The notes under the pieces were generated by a model. It was not told the origin of the DNA. It searched no databases and saw nothing but the letters and a program-made list of their open reading frames with translations. Shown here one piece after another: positions 28,919 to 37,797 of a DNA stretch of 64,000 bases. The stretch is from Microbulbifer elongatus (GTDB taxonomy: Bacteria > Pseudomonadota > Gammaproteobacteria > Pseudomonadales > Cellvibrionaceae). The translations under genes were made by a program, and so were the position numbers. The stretch is taken from positions 868,001 to 932,000 of the forward strand of contig NZ_CP088953.1 of NCBI RefSeq assembly GCF_021165935.1. Reading direction: 5' to 3'. The stretch's first letter is position 1. Every line of letters begins with the position of its first letter.

Positions 28919-29398
28919 CAGGATGTCATCTCTTGGTTTGGAAAGCCGCCAGCATTCTCCGGTTGGCGGCGGGTTACAGCGGAAATTTTGATTTTATTGT
29001 GGGGCTGTGGGTTCGCCTCTGATTTCAGGGCGGTGCCGTGGCAGGAAGGATAACCGAGGGGGTGGAAAGCCTACAAGTTGAAAATCCGCTCGTCCCGAAA
29101 TATCTGTACTAATAGTGGTGTGATTTCAGGCTTTAAAGGTGCTAAATCCTGTAGTTTTTTTACATAATTAGGATGATGTTGCGGTCATTGTGGGGGTGCG
29201 CTCCGCCGAACGTGCTTTTCTGGGTGTTGCCAATAGGCCTTTTGCGGTGGCCAGAATGCAGCAGCTACCCGCCGCCGACCGGCGGATTGGCCGCTTCCAC
29301 TACTCGTTCCCCTACCCGCTCCCCATCTTCATCCTTCTGTCATCCGCTGACGTTAGGGTCATGGTCGCTCAATTCCTTCACTATGGCTGAACATAAAA
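28919..29398. other. Divergent intergenic region between maeB and the di-haem lipoprotein gene
   Basis: 480 bases with no credible gene. A possible rightward sigma-70 promoter is TTGAAA (29078-29083) and TATCTG (29101-29106) with 17-base spacing, which would leave a leader of nearly 300 bases. Short frames here lack ribosome sites. No palindromic repeat copy is present. Confidence 0.35.
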
Positions 29399-31057
29399 AT
29401 GTCCTTCACTTACATCTTCCGCCGTGTCTGCTGGAGTCTCGCGGGTCTGCTTCTGGCTGGCTGCGGGCAGGAGGCTGCGGAGCTTGCACAGGATGCGGCG
29501 CTGTTACCACCCGTGCCGCTGGCGGCGCGTCTGCCGGAAACCGGCACCCACGAGGCCAATCCGGAAGCGCCGGTGCCGCCCATGTGTTACACGAAAACCG
29601 AGGGGCGGCATAACCCCTGCTATGTGTGCCACCAGCTCTATGAGCGCGACCCACAGCAACCGCGTATGAACATGCTGGATGATGGCGGTATTCAGGGAAG
29701 CTACCTGTTCTCCGATGAGGGCCTGAAAAACCACTGGGCCAACCTGTTTGTGGACCGCAGCGCGTGGCTGCAGCAGGTCAGTGACGAAGCCATTGTCGAC
29801 TACATCAATCAGGACAACTACAGCGCACTGCCGCAGCGGTTGCGCGCCCAGGGCTGGGAAGGCTTTATACCCGACCTGACCGATTTTGATCAGGCTGCGG
29901 CGGCGTTTGATGCGCAGGGATTTGCCCGCGATGGCAGTGGCTGGGTGGCGTTCAACTACAAACCGCTCCCCAGCACCTTCTGGCCCACCAACGGCAATAC
30001 CGATGATGTGGCCATCCGCCTGCCGCAGAAATTCCGCCAGCTGGGGGGCGAGGATTCACGGGATCTGTATCTGCTGAATCTGGCGCTGGCCGAGCTCAAT
30101 ATCAAACAGCTGCCGCGTATGCCTATTGTGGCAATGGATGAGCGCCTGGTGGCGCGGGATCTGGACGGCGATGGCGCACTGCGGGGTGATACGCGCTGGC
30201 TGACACCGCAATCCCACTACTTTGGCGATGCCGCCGAGGTCGCGGTGGTGGATCAGCAATTCCCCAAGGGGACCGAATTTATACACTCCGTGCGCTATGT
30301 GGGGGTCGATGAGGCGGGCAATATCGGGGTGCCCGCGCGCATGAAAGAGCTGCGCTATATGAAAAAAATTCGCGAGCTCACCGTGACCGACCTGGACAAC
30401 CGCTACCGCACCGAGCGCAAGGAAAAAGTGCTCGGCGAACTGCCCTACTACGTGGATCATGGTGATAAAGGTCGCGAGAACGGTATGGGCTGGCTGCTCA
30501 CCGGATTTATCGAAGACTACGACGGACATCTGCGCCCGCAAAACCGAGAAGAAATGCTGTTCTGCATGGGCTGTCACGCCGCCATCGGCACCACCATTGA
30601 CCAGACATTTTCGTTCTCGCGCAAGGTCACCGGCCCTGAGGGCTGGGGATATATCAATCTGCGCGGTATGGCGGATGTGCCCAACGTGAATCAACAGGAA
30701 GGCGAGATCCTCCAGTATCTGAAGCGCGCCGGCGGTGGCAGTGAATTCCGGGAAAACCCGGAAATGCTCGAACGCTGGTACAACGCCGATGGCTCGGTGA
30801 ACGAGGAGGCGGTAAAAGCGGCCGACGTGTACACCCTGATAACCCCTTCCCGGGAGCGCGCGCTGGCGATGAACAAGGCGTACACCCATATTGTGCGCCA
30901 CCAGAGTTACGTGCAGGGGCGCGATGCCAGCTGGCGGCCGGCGCAAAATATTCACCAGCAGATTGAAGATGCAACACCGCCGCTGCAGGCGGAGCACCGC
31001 TTCTTCGGCTGGGATATGCGATTGAACTGGGCGCGGAGCGAGTCGGATAACTGGTAA
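29399..31057 (+). CDS. Di-haem c-type cytochrome-like lipoprotein, function unknown
   Basis: Envelope lipoprotein of 552 residues; the signal ends LLLAGC (Cys22). Two haem c motifs are visible, CYVCH (residues 74-78) and CMGCH (389-393), far apart in the chain. Between them lie conserved-looking stretches such as FWPTNGNTDDVAIRLP and a DLDGDGALRGDTRW loop that may bind calcium. I do not recognise a named family. It is followed 153 bases later by a PhoX-like lipoprotein in the same direction. The pair interrupts the maeB-nuclease-rpmE order, so they may function together; a redox or electron-transfer role is inference from the haem motifs only. Confidence 0.75.
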   Translation: MSFTYIFRRVCWSLAGLLLAGCGQEAAELAQDAALLPPVPLAARLPETGTHEANPEAPVPPMCYTKTEGRHNPCYVCHQLYERDPQQPRMNMLDDGGIQGSYLFSDEGLKNHWANLFVDRSAWLQQVSDEAIVDYINQDNYSALPQRLRAQGWEGFIPDLTDFDQAAAAFDAQGFARDGSGWVAFNYKPLPSTFWPTNGNTDDVAIRLPQKFRQLGGEDSRDLYLLNLALAELNIKQLPRMPIVAMDERLVARDLDGDGALRGDTRWLTPQSHYFGDAAEVAVVDQQFPKGTEFIHSVRYVGVDEAGNIGVPARMKELRYMKKIRELTVTDLDNRYRTERKEKVLGELPYYVDHGDKGRENGMGWLLTGFIEDYDGHLRPQNREEMLFCMGCHAAIGTTIDQTFSFSRKVTGPEGWGYINLRGMADVPNVNQQEGEILQYLKRAGGGSEFRENPEMLERWYNADGSVNEEAVKAADVYTLITPSRERALAMNKAYTHIVRHQSYVQGRDASWRPAQNIHQQIEDATPPLQAEHRFFGWDMRLNWARSESDNW

Positions 31058-31210
31058 TTATTTTTATTTGAGGTAAAAACTTAGCAATAAAATTCCCCCA
31101 AAACCGTCACTGAACGATCGCGAATTCTTCATGGCAGATGTGGATCCTTGGTCTAAGCGCCACCGTTTTGGTCGGCGCTTTCTATTTTTGGATTTCACGG
31201 GGGCAAAACC

Positions 31211-33016
31211 ATGCACAATAACGATTCTCTGTTTACGAAAAATGCACTCGCCATCGCCGTGCTCAGCGCGCTGCTACTGGGCGGCTGTGCCGACGACGGA
31301 TCGAATGGACAGGCCGGTGCCGATGGCGCCAACGGCGTTGACGGTATTGATGGCGTCGACGGTGCTGACGGCCAGGACGGCCAGGACGGCCAGGACGGCC
31401 AGGACGGCCAGGACGGCCAGGACGGCCAGGACGGCGCCGATGGCGAAGACCTGACCGCGGCGCCGGCACTGGTAAGAGTCGCTACCCTGCCGCTGGGCGC
31501 CGAGGTTACCGGCGTATTCAAGACCGACAACGGTGAAGTCTTCTTCAACGTACAGCACCCGTCCGATACCCTGCCAGACGGCTGGAACGACGCTGCCGTC
31601 GGTGCCTGGACCGGTGTGGATATCGACAATCTGGATCCGCGCCTGGCATCGGTGCCGGTGCCCGCATCCGACGCACCGGAAGCGCAGGTAGTACAGGTGG
31701 CCACCGGTGAGTATCAGGTGCTGGGCCGCAGTGGTGACACCTTCGCCGGCGCTCTGCCGTTTGGTTTTGGCGCCATTGTCAAAGGCGATGCCAGCATGGC
31801 CCTCAAACAGTCCCAGAACCCGGACTTCAACGCCTTTATCCCCACCAACGCCGATGGCAGTGAAGGTATGCTGTACGTGGCCTGGGAAGATCGCCCCGGT
31901 GCCATGAACCGGGTAAACCTGCAGCGCCAGCAGGACGGCAGCTGGCAGGTGACCGGTGCCGCCGATGTGGACTTCTCGCCGGTGCAGGGCACCCTGATCA
32001 ACTGCTTCGGCAGCGTATCCCCCTGGGGCACTCCGCTGACTTCGGAAGAAAATTACGAGGCGGAAAACACCGCGCACTGGAACGACCCGAACTATTCCAC
32101 CGGCTACCCCAACAACGCGGATATCGATCTGCTCACCGACTACCTGGGCGGCACCTACCCGAACCCTTATCGCTACGGTTACATCGTGGAAATCACCGAG
32201 CCCACCAGCGAGACGCCACTGCCGGTCAAGCTGTTTACCCTGGGACGCATGGCACACGAAAACCCGGTAGTCATGCCGGACCGCAAAACCGTGTACCTGA
32301 CCGACGACGGTGGCAATAAAGGCTTCTTTAAATTTGTTGCCGACACCGCTGGTGATCTGGGTACCGGCACCCTGTACGCGGCGAAAGTACAGCAGGATGC
32401 CACCCGTGACGCCGCGAAAGCCGGATTCGACATCACCTGGATCGAGCTGGGCCACGCCAGCAACGCCGAGCTGGAAAGCTGGATTGCCGAGTACGATGAC
32501 ATTGACCGCAGCGACTTTGTCGAAGGTGAAACCAGCTACATCACCGATGCGGAAATCGACGCCTATGCCAACGGCACCGCCCCCGACAGCCGCGTGGCCT
32601 TCCTGGAAACCCTGCGCGCCGCTGAGGCCAAAGGGGCTACCGTCGAGTTCAACAAAATGGAAGGGATCAACATCAACTTCAACGGTGCCGCGGACAACAG
32701 CGTGCCGTATATGTACGTCGCCATGTCTTCCGTGGACTACGCCATGGCCGACGACGAGGGGGATATCCAGGTTGATGCCAACAAGTGCGGTATTGTCTAT
32801 CGCCTCGGCCTGCAGTCCGATTACGACGTGCTGCGGATGGAGCCGGTCGTGGTCGGCGGTACCTACGATGGCAGTGCCGAAAACCGCTGCCCAGTGGATG
32901 CCATTGCCAGCCCGGACAATATTGAAGTGCTGGACGATGGCCGTGTTCTGATTGGAGAGGACACCGGGTACCACGTCAACAACGCACTGTGGGTCTACAA
33001 CCCGCAGGGCGAGTGA
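31211..33016 (+). CDS. PhoX-like (DUF839) lipoprotein with collagen-like spacer
   Basis: 601 residues. A lipoprotein signal ends LLLGGC (Cys26). Residues about 33-80 form a Gly-x-Asp/Gly-x-Gln repeat (seven GQD units) like bacterial collagen-like spacers. The rest resembles the PhoX/DUF839 beta-propeller family: NCFGSVSPWGTPLTSEENYE matches the PhoX active-site pattern NCxGGxTPWGTWLTxEE, and FTLGRMAHE, MEGIN and ASPDNIEVLDDGRVLI fit propeller metal-site regions. PhoX phosphatases are usually Tat-exported; this one has no twin arginine and should use Sec and lipidation. Phosphatase activity is likely but not certain. It follows the di-haem lipoprotein. Confidence 0.82.
   Translation: MHNNDSLFTKNALAIAVLSALLLGGCADDGSNGQAGADGANGVDGIDGVDGADGQDGQDGQDGQDGQDGQDGQDGADGEDLTAAPALVRVATLPLGAEVTGVFKTDNGEVFFNVQHPSDTLPDGWNDAAVGAWTGVDIDNLDPRLASVPVPASDAPEAQVVQVATGEYQVLGRSGDTFAGALPFGFGAIVKGDASMALKQSQNPDFNAFIPTNADGSEGMLYVAWEDRPGAMNRVNLQRQQDGSWQVTGAADVDFSPVQGTLINCFGSVSPWGTPLTSEENYEAENTAHWNDPNYSTGYPNNADIDLLTDYLGGTYPNPYRYGYIVEITEPTSETPLPVKLFTLGRMAHENPVVMPDRKTVYLTDDGGNKGFFKFVADTAGDLGTGTLYAAKVQQDATRDAAKAGFDITWIELGHASNAELESWIAEYDDIDRSDFVEGETSYITDAEIDAYANGTAPDSRVAFLETLRAAEAKGATVEFNKMEGININFNGAADNSVPYMYVAMSSVDYAMADDEGDIQVDANKCGIVYRLGLQSDYDVLRMEPVVVGGTYDGSAENRCPVDAIASPDNIEVLDDGRVLIGEDTGYHVNNALWVYNPQGE
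31370..31432 (+). repeat. Nine-base tandem repeat in the PhoX-like gene
   Basis: Seven identical GGCCAGGAC units in frame, encoding GQD seven times. Unit number could change by slippage without shifting the frame, altering spacer length. Confidence 0.95.
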
Positions 33017-33055
33017 TCGGGGACCGGGTCTGAAGTCTCAGGCCTGATCCCGGGT

Positions 33056-33087
33056 GCGCGGTGCCCGGCGCCGCGCATCTTTTTCTT
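33056..33087 (+). terminator. Putative terminator after the PhoX-like gene
   Basis: GCGCGGTGCC pairs with GGCGCCGCGC around a very short loop, followed by ATCTTTTTCTT. About 40 bases after the stop and facing the convergent nuclease gene. Confidence 0.5.
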
Positions 33088-33112
33088 GTACTCTCCCGTG
33101 CTCGCCTGTCGA

Positions 33113-33946
33113 TCAGTCCCGCAGCAGGTCCACGGTCTGCGCGGAATCCACCGCGAGAAACCAGCGTTTGTGCCCGGGGTTCTTGCGCACATAATCCGCG
33201 CCGCGGTCCACCAGCCAACCTCGCACCATCAGTCTGCGTCCGTTCCAGTCGTTGCGCCGGGACATGCGCGGCGCACCTCTGGGGTCCACGCGCAGGGCCA
33301 CGGGACCATCCAGGTCCAGCCAGATATAACGGTTCTTGTGCACTTTCTTTACCGTGCCAGTGAGCAGCACGAAGCCCCCATCACCCGCGCGCACCTCGGC
33401 AGCCTGAATGGTGGGCCAGACCCCTGGCTGCCACACACCGCGCTGGCGCAGCCGCGCCTCATCCTCGCGACTTGACAGGCACTCCGCCAGCGCAACATTG
33501 GGGGCCACCGCGATATGAAAGGCGAGTCCGGCGGCCAGCAGCGCGGATTCCAGGCTGTCCCCGCGGTGGTTGTAGACATGGGCCAGTACGCGCCCATGAT
33601 TGTCATAGCGGTCGCGGTCATACACCAGTTCCAGGTCGCCTCGGGCGAGAAAGCGCTGCACAAACTCCCGGGACTCTTCCGCCAGAGGTTGTGCACGGTG
33701 TTTGCCCCGGGCCAGCTCCGGTGTGTTTACGCCGATCAGGCGTACACGACGACCGTCGGTAAGGCGCAGGGTATCGCCGTCCACCACCTTCTGCAGTGCC
33801 ACCACCTCATCTGCCTCCCCCAGTACGCAGTCGGCCAATGTGGTGGCGGGCGTGGCAGCGAGGCCGAGCAGCAGGCAGGCACAAAAAAAGACGCCACGGA
33901 AGTTCCGGGGCGTCTTTTTTGTCGCTGCCGGTGTTGCCTGATGCAT
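33113..33946 (-). CDS. Secreted thermonuclease-family (SNase) protein
   Basis: Staphylococcal-nuclease fold enzyme that cleaves DNA or RNA. A signal peptide of about 37 residues ends TTLADC. The SNase domain (about residues 45-165) shows VVDGDTLRLTDGRRVRLIGV with NTPE and YDRDRYDNHGRVLAHVY, which supply calcium ligands and catalytic arginines. A C-terminal domain of about 100 residues follows. Start 33946 is the only ATG before the signal peptide; the frame is open further upstream. The rpmE terminator hairpin lies inside codons 9-22. The gene is next to rpmE and priA as in Pseudomonas. Confidence 0.85.
   Translation of the reverse strand: MHQATPAATKKTPRNFRGVFFCACLLLGLAATPATTLADCVLGEADEVVALQKVVDGDTLRLTDGRRVRLIGVNTPELARGKHRAQPLAEESREFVQRFLARGDLELVYDRDRYDNHGRVLAHVYNHRGDSLESALLAAGLAFHIAVAPNVALAECLSSREDEARLRQRGVWQPGVWPTIQAAEVRAGDGGFVLLTGTVKKVHKNRYIWLDLDGPVALRVDPRGAPRMSRRNDWNGRRLMVRGWLVDRGADYVRKNPGHKRWFLAVDSAQTVDLLRD
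33883..33920 (-). terminator. Terminator of rpmE lying inside the nuclease coding start
   Basis: AAAAAAAGACGCC / GGCGTCTTTTTT with central GGAAGTTCC dyad. It is 56 bases after the rpmE stop, with a T tract in either direction. It falls within the signal-peptide codons of the nuclease gene, which reads the same way. Confidence 0.85.
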
Positions 33947-33975
33947 ACCGGAGCGGGTCTCGATCGCGCGTTCTC

Positions 33976-34188
33976 TTACTTGGAGATACGGCTGCCGAAA
34001 CGCTTCTTGAAGCGATCCACGCGGCCGCCGGTGCTGGCTTCGCGCTGCTTGCCGGTGTAGAACGGGTGGCAGTTGGAGCAGACGTCCAGCTGGATGTCCT
34101 TGCCCAGTGTGGAACCCATTTTGAAAGAGTTGCCGCAGGAGCAAGTTGCAGTAATTTCGCTGTAGTTCGGGTGGATATCGGTCTTCAT
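33976..34188 (-). CDS. rpmE: 50S ribosomal protein L31, zinc-binding type
   Basis: Large-subunit ribosomal protein of 70 residues starting [12 protein letters not shown]. The four cysteines of the zinc-binding form are present (C16, C18, C37, C40 in CSCGNSF and [11 protein letters not shown]). This contrasts with the cysteine-free L33 at 4682. A GAGGCC ribosome site precedes the ATG. It is followed by a strong hairpin terminator that lies inside the next gene. Confidence 0.97.
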   Translation of the reverse strand: MKTDIHPNYSEITATCSCGNSFKMGSTLGKDIQLDVCSNCHPFYTGKQREASTGGRVDRFKKRFGSRISK

Positions 34189-34334
34189 GATGGCCTCTAT
34201 TCGATACCGCCACCCAGTCGTTCGCTGAGCACGGGATCGTCATTGGTGTAGGGGAAACGTCCCCGGGCTGTTTAAAAAGTCGGCGCATACTATCAGATTA
34301 GCCCGCCGATTCAAGCGTAAATGCGGCTTGGGGG

Positions 34335-34649
34335 TCACGGCTCTCCGGCACCGACGCCCGTTGCATCGATCAGTGCGCGCAATGCGGTCATGTGGGACTC
34401 CAGCGCAGCGAGCCCCTCATCGCTGAGGCGGTACCAGGTGGTCGGTTTGCGCTCCACGAAATCCTTTGTGCTCAGCAGATAGCCCCGCTCCTCCAGTTTG
34501 CGCAGTTGCGCGCCCAGATTGCCGTCGGTGGCGTGAAGCTGGCTCTTCAACCGGGCGAAGCTGAGCTCGCCGTGCTTTGCCAGCAGTACACACGTGCCCA
34601 GGCGGATGCGGTGCTCCAGCAATGGGTCAAGGGCGGTCAGCGCCTTCAT
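34335..34649 (-). CDS. Small winged-helix transcriptional regulator
   Basis: A 104-residue, single-domain winged helix-turn-helix protein starting MKALTALDPLLEHRIRLGTC. The recognition region LKSQLHATDGNLGAQLRKLE and wing GYLLSTKDFVERKPTTWYRL match the MarR/PadR-like DNA-binding domain family that regulates adjacent membrane proteins. Its ATG overlaps the stop of the upstream membrane-protein gene by four bases, so the two are translationally coupled. A dyad upstream of the operon (35276-35326) is a candidate operator. The regulated process is unknown. Confidence 0.85.
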   Translation of the reverse strand: MKALTALDPLLEHRIRLGTCVLLAKHGELSFARLKSQLHATDGNLGAQLRKLEERGYLLSTKDFVERKPTTWYRLSDEGLAALESHMTALRALIDATGVGAGEP

Positions 34650-35221
34650 GGGGTGTGGTCCGCGTTCAGCGCCGCGCGACGGCTGAAACCGGCCCAGCAC
34701 AAGGCGGCGCCCACGCTGATCCCGGTAATCGTCCAGATGTGGGGTGGCATAAACACCACCAGCACCCCATAGGCAATCAGCATCGGGACGCCACACCACA
34801 GCAGCGGTCGCTCCAGGTGAACGCCGGCGAGGCTGTAGGCAATGCCGGTCACCAGCAGAAAGTTGGCGCCGCCCATCTCGGGAGTGACCCGCCCCAATAC
34901 CAGCGGAAGGAAGCACAGCAGAAATGCCGCGCCCACCAGACACCAGTGCAGGCCGTAGCGCCGCCCCAGCTGAGCATTGTTGTAGCCGTGACGCCGGCTC
35001 TCGCGGGCGCCGAGCCACCAGCTGAACAGGCCTCCGCCCGTGCCAGCGAACAGCCAATACGCGCCGGCGAATCGGGGGGCCAGATCCGGAAGGCTGAAGC
35101 CCACTGCTATCAGGGCAGCCCACAGGAAATACAGCGCCGGTATGCCTCCGGCTGTGGCGTCCTCGCCGATGGCGCCGCGGATATAGTCCAGGTCACTCTG
35201 CAATTTGTTCACGTCGGTCAT
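34646..35221 (-). CDS. Multi-helix membrane protein of a regulator-coupled operon
   Basis: 191 residues starting MTDVNKLQSDLDYIRGAIGE, then about six membrane helices (for example ALYFLWAALIAVGFSLP and LLVTGIAYSLAGVHLE). The frame is open to 35329, but the soluble start at 35221 gives a coherent protein and lies downstream of the dyad. I do not recognise the family beyond its repeated association with small winged-helix regulators. It overlaps the regulator gene by four bases and precedes it in the operon. Confidence 0.75.
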   Translation of the reverse strand: MTDVNKLQSDLDYIRGAIGEDATAGGIPALYFLWAALIAVGFSLPDLAPRFAGAYWLFAGTGGGLFSWWLGARESRRHGYNNAQLGRRYGLHWCLVGAAFLLCFLPLVLGRVTPEMGGANFLLVTGIAYSLAGVHLERPLLWCGVPMLIAYGVLVVFMPPHIWTITGISVGAALCWAGFSRRAALNADHTP

Positions 35222-35275
35222 GGTTACGAATCCTTGTTCAGTGAGAGGGGCCCTACAAGGGCTTGGGTCCCGGTC

Positions 35276-35326
35276 TACTCTAAAATGTAGAGATGATGTG
35301 TAGAGTACTCTGAAAATTAGAGTAGG
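35276..35326 (-). promoter_or_regulatory. Candidate operator/promoter of the regulator operon
   Basis: CTACTCTAA (35276-35284) and TTAGAGTAG (35317-35325) form an inverted repeat, with further half-sites TGTAGAG and TAGAGTACTCT between them. AT-rich relative to surroundings and 55 bases upstream of the membrane-protein start. Likely bound by the encoded winged-helix protein; this is inference. Confidence 0.5.
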
Positions 35327-35473
35327 CAAGAGGTTTTGGGCTTGCGCGTGGTTTTGTGCGCCATAAATATGCGCGGGATGGTTTAGCGATGCCGGCTGTA
35401 ACCGCGGACGTCAGCCGGTAAACTAGCGCGCTCTGAAAATTCCGCGCAGCAGATAACGTCAATTGGGGGCCGC

Positions 35474-37717
35474 TTGCAGGTACAAACGGAACAACACCGC
35501 CTGGGCAGGACTGGTGAACGCCCGCCCGCCATATTGCGCGTGGCGGTACCGGTACCCCTGCGCCGGCTGTTCGACTACCTGCCCCCAAAAGGTCTGGGGG
35601 CCGAGGATCTGCAACCGGGCCAGCGCTTCCAGGTGCCCTTTGGCAACCGCGACCTGGTGGCGGTGCTGGTGGAAGTGGTGGCGGAGTCGCCCCTCGCGGA
35701 GCTCAAGCCCGCCAGTGAACGCCTCGACCGCGAGCCGATCTTTGATGCGCGCAGCCGCCACTTTCTGCAGTGGGCCGCGGACTACTATCAGGCGCCAGTG
35801 GGCGAGCTTTACGCCGCGGCCCTGCCGGTGGCCCTGCGCAAGGGCAAGCCGGCAGATCACTGGGCGGAACCGTGGCTGGAATTGACCACGGAGGGCAAGG
35901 GCCTGCCGGAAACCGCACTGGCGCGCGCCAAGAAACAGCAGACGCTGCTGCAACTGCTGCTGGGGAGCGGCCCACAGAGCCGCACCGCACTGAATGCCCG
36001 TGGCCTCAACAGCAGTGTGTGCAAAGCGCTTATCGAGCGCGGGCTGGCGCGTTGGGTGTCGGGCCCCACCGCGCCACCGCCGCTGGAAACGGTGGAACCC
36101 CGCCCCGCAACGGAGCTGAACGAGGAGCAGCGCCTGGTGATCGATTCGGTCCCGCCCGCAGGCTTCAGTGCATCTTTATTAGAGGGCACCACCGGCAGCG
36201 GCAAGACCGAGGTCTACCTGCGCCTGATGGAACGGGCACTCCGCGACGGCAATCAGGCCCTGTTGCTGGTGCCGGAGATTGGCCTCACCCCGCAGACCCT
36301 GCGCCGCATTGCCGCGCGCTTCCCGGATTTCCGCATCGCCGCCCTGCACTCGGGCCTGGCCGACGGCGAGCGTGCCCGCGCCTGGCTGTCCGCTGCCAGC
36401 GGGGTAGCCGATATTGTGATCGGCACCCGCTCGGCCATTTTCACTCCGCTGCCGCGCCTCGGCGTGATCCTGATTGACGAGGAGCACGACGGCTCCTTCA
36501 AGCAGCAGGACGGGGTGCGTTACTCCGCCCGCGACCTGTCGGTAGTGCTGGCAAAAAATGCCGACGTACCGGTGCTGCTCGGCTCGGCAACGCCGTCCCT
36601 GGAAAGCCTGCACAACGCCCTGAGTGGCCGCTACCAGCATCTGCGCCTGCGCCACCGTGCCGGCAATGCGCGGCCACCGGAGATCAGTGTGGTGCCCATC
36701 CTGCATCAGACGCTGCAAGAGGGTTTCGCGCCGCAGGTGCTGCGCCATATCGGTGAAACCCTGAATCGCGGCGAGCAGGTGCTGGTCTTCATCAACCGCC
36801 GCGGGTATTCCCCGGCCCTCACCTGTGACGATTGCGGCTGGCTGGCCGACTGCCCGCACTGCTCTGCCAAACTCACGCTGCACCGGCGCCAACGCCATCT
36901 GCGCTGCCACCACTGCGACTACCGCATGCGCGAGGTGCACAGCTGCCCCCAGTGCCACAGTCGCAATCTCAATGCGTTGGGGGCGGGCACCGAGCGCAGT
37001 GAAGACTTTCTTGCCCACACATTTAATCAGTACCCCGTGATACGGGTGGATCGGGACACCACCGCCAGCAAGCAGGCCCTGGACAGACTGTTGGAGCCGG
37101 CGCGCAACGGCGAGCCCTGCCTGTTACTGGGCACCCAGATGCTGGCCAAGGGCCACCATCTGCCCAAAGTCACCCTGGTAGTGATTCAGGATGCGGACGG
37201 CGGGCTGTTCAGCGCAGATTTTCGTGCCCCCGAGCGTATGGGGCAGCTGCTGGAGCAGGTTGCCGGCCGCGCTGGCCGCGGCGATCTGCGCGGTCATGTG
37301 TTGGTGCAGAGCCGCTACCCGGAGCACCCGCTGCTGCAACTGTTGCTGAGCAAAGGGTACGGGGCGTTTGCCCGCCAGCTGATGGAAGAGCGTAAAATCG
37401 CCCAGCTGCCCCCCCTGCGGGCCATGGCGCTGGTGCGCGCCGAGTGCGAGGAGCCGCGCTGGGCGGAGGAATTTCTGGCCAGTGCCCGGGACTATTTCCA
37501 GGCGCTGGCACCGCCCTCACCAGAGCTTCAGTACCTGGGTCCCGTGCCTGCCCTGCTCGAGCGCAAGTCCGGCCGCTTCCGCTTTTACCTGCAGATCACC
37601 GCAGAGAAGCGCGGCCTGTTGCAGAACCTGTTGGCACAATTCAGCCAGTGGGCCGAAGGCAACCGCAATCGGCGTCTGCGCTGGGCGGTGGACATGGATG
37701 CCCAGGAGTTATCCTAA
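35474..37717 (+). CDS. priA: Primosomal protein N' (replication restart helicase PriA)
   Basis: Superfamily 2 helicase that reloads the replisome at stalled forks. The DNA-binding N-terminus has LRVAVPVPLRRLFDYLPP. Walker A is GTTGSGKTEVY near residue 240, the DEEH box is DEEHDGSFKQQ near 336, and the zinc-binding cysteine cluster runs CDDCGWLADCPHC, CHHCDYR, CPQC near 450-496. Helicase motifs V/VI are GTQMLAKGHH and QVAGRAGRG. Length is about 747. The start is uncertain: TTG 35474 with GGGGG upstream is used, since no ATG lies nearby. argS, often next downstream in Pseudomonas, is absent. Confidence 0.95.
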   Translation: MQVQTEQHRLGRTGERPPAILRVAVPVPLRRLFDYLPPKGLGAEDLQPGQRFQVPFGNRDLVAVLVEVVAESPLAELKPASERLDREPIFDARSRHFLQWAADYYQAPVGELYAAALPVALRKGKPADHWAEPWLELTTEGKGLPETALARAKKQQTLLQLLLGSGPQSRTALNARGLNSSVCKALIERGLARWVSGPTAPPPLETVEPRPATELNEEQRLVIDSVPPAGFSASLLEGTTGSGKTEVYLRLMERALRDGNQALLLVPEIGLTPQTLRRIAARFPDFRIAALHSGLADGERARAWLSAASGVADIVIGTRSAIFTPLPRLGVILIDEEHDGSFKQQDGVRYSARDLSVVLAKNADVPVLLGSATPSLESLHNALSGRYQHLRLRHRAGNARPPEISVVPILHQTLQEGFAPQVLRHIGETLNRGEQVLVFINRRGYSPALTCDDCGWLADCPHCSAKLTLHRRQRHLRCHHCDYRMREVHSCPQCHSRNLNALGAGTERSEDFLAHTFNQYPVIRVDRDTTASKQALDRLLEPARNGEPCLLLGTQMLAKGHHLPKVTLVVIQDADGGLFSADFRAPERMGQLLEQVAGRAGRGDLRGHVLVQSRYPEHPLLQLLLSKGYGAFARQLMEERKIAQLPPLRAMALVRAECEEPRWAEEFLASARDYFQALAPPSPELQYLGPVPALLERKSGRFRFYLQITAEKRGLLQNLLAQFSQWAEGNRNRRLRWAVDMDAQELS

Positions 37718-37797
37718 AATCCGTCCACAGCGCCGGTCGCAGACGGTACAATTTCCCGCCCGCTGATAAAACGATTTACAAAAACGAGAGAACGCCC

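Noticed and set aside
29173..29613. Frames of 66 and 146 codons before the di-haem lipoprotein gene
   Set aside because: No ribosome site, no recognisable family, and one overlaps the start of the lipoprotein gene in another frame.
31370..31432. Possible CRISPR array from the regular GGCCAGGAC repeats
   Set aside because: Units are nine bases with no spacers and lie in frame in a coding sequence.
36179..37018. 279-codon frame antisense to priA
   Set aside because: It is a shadow of the helicase gene, whose motifs are continuous on the other strand.
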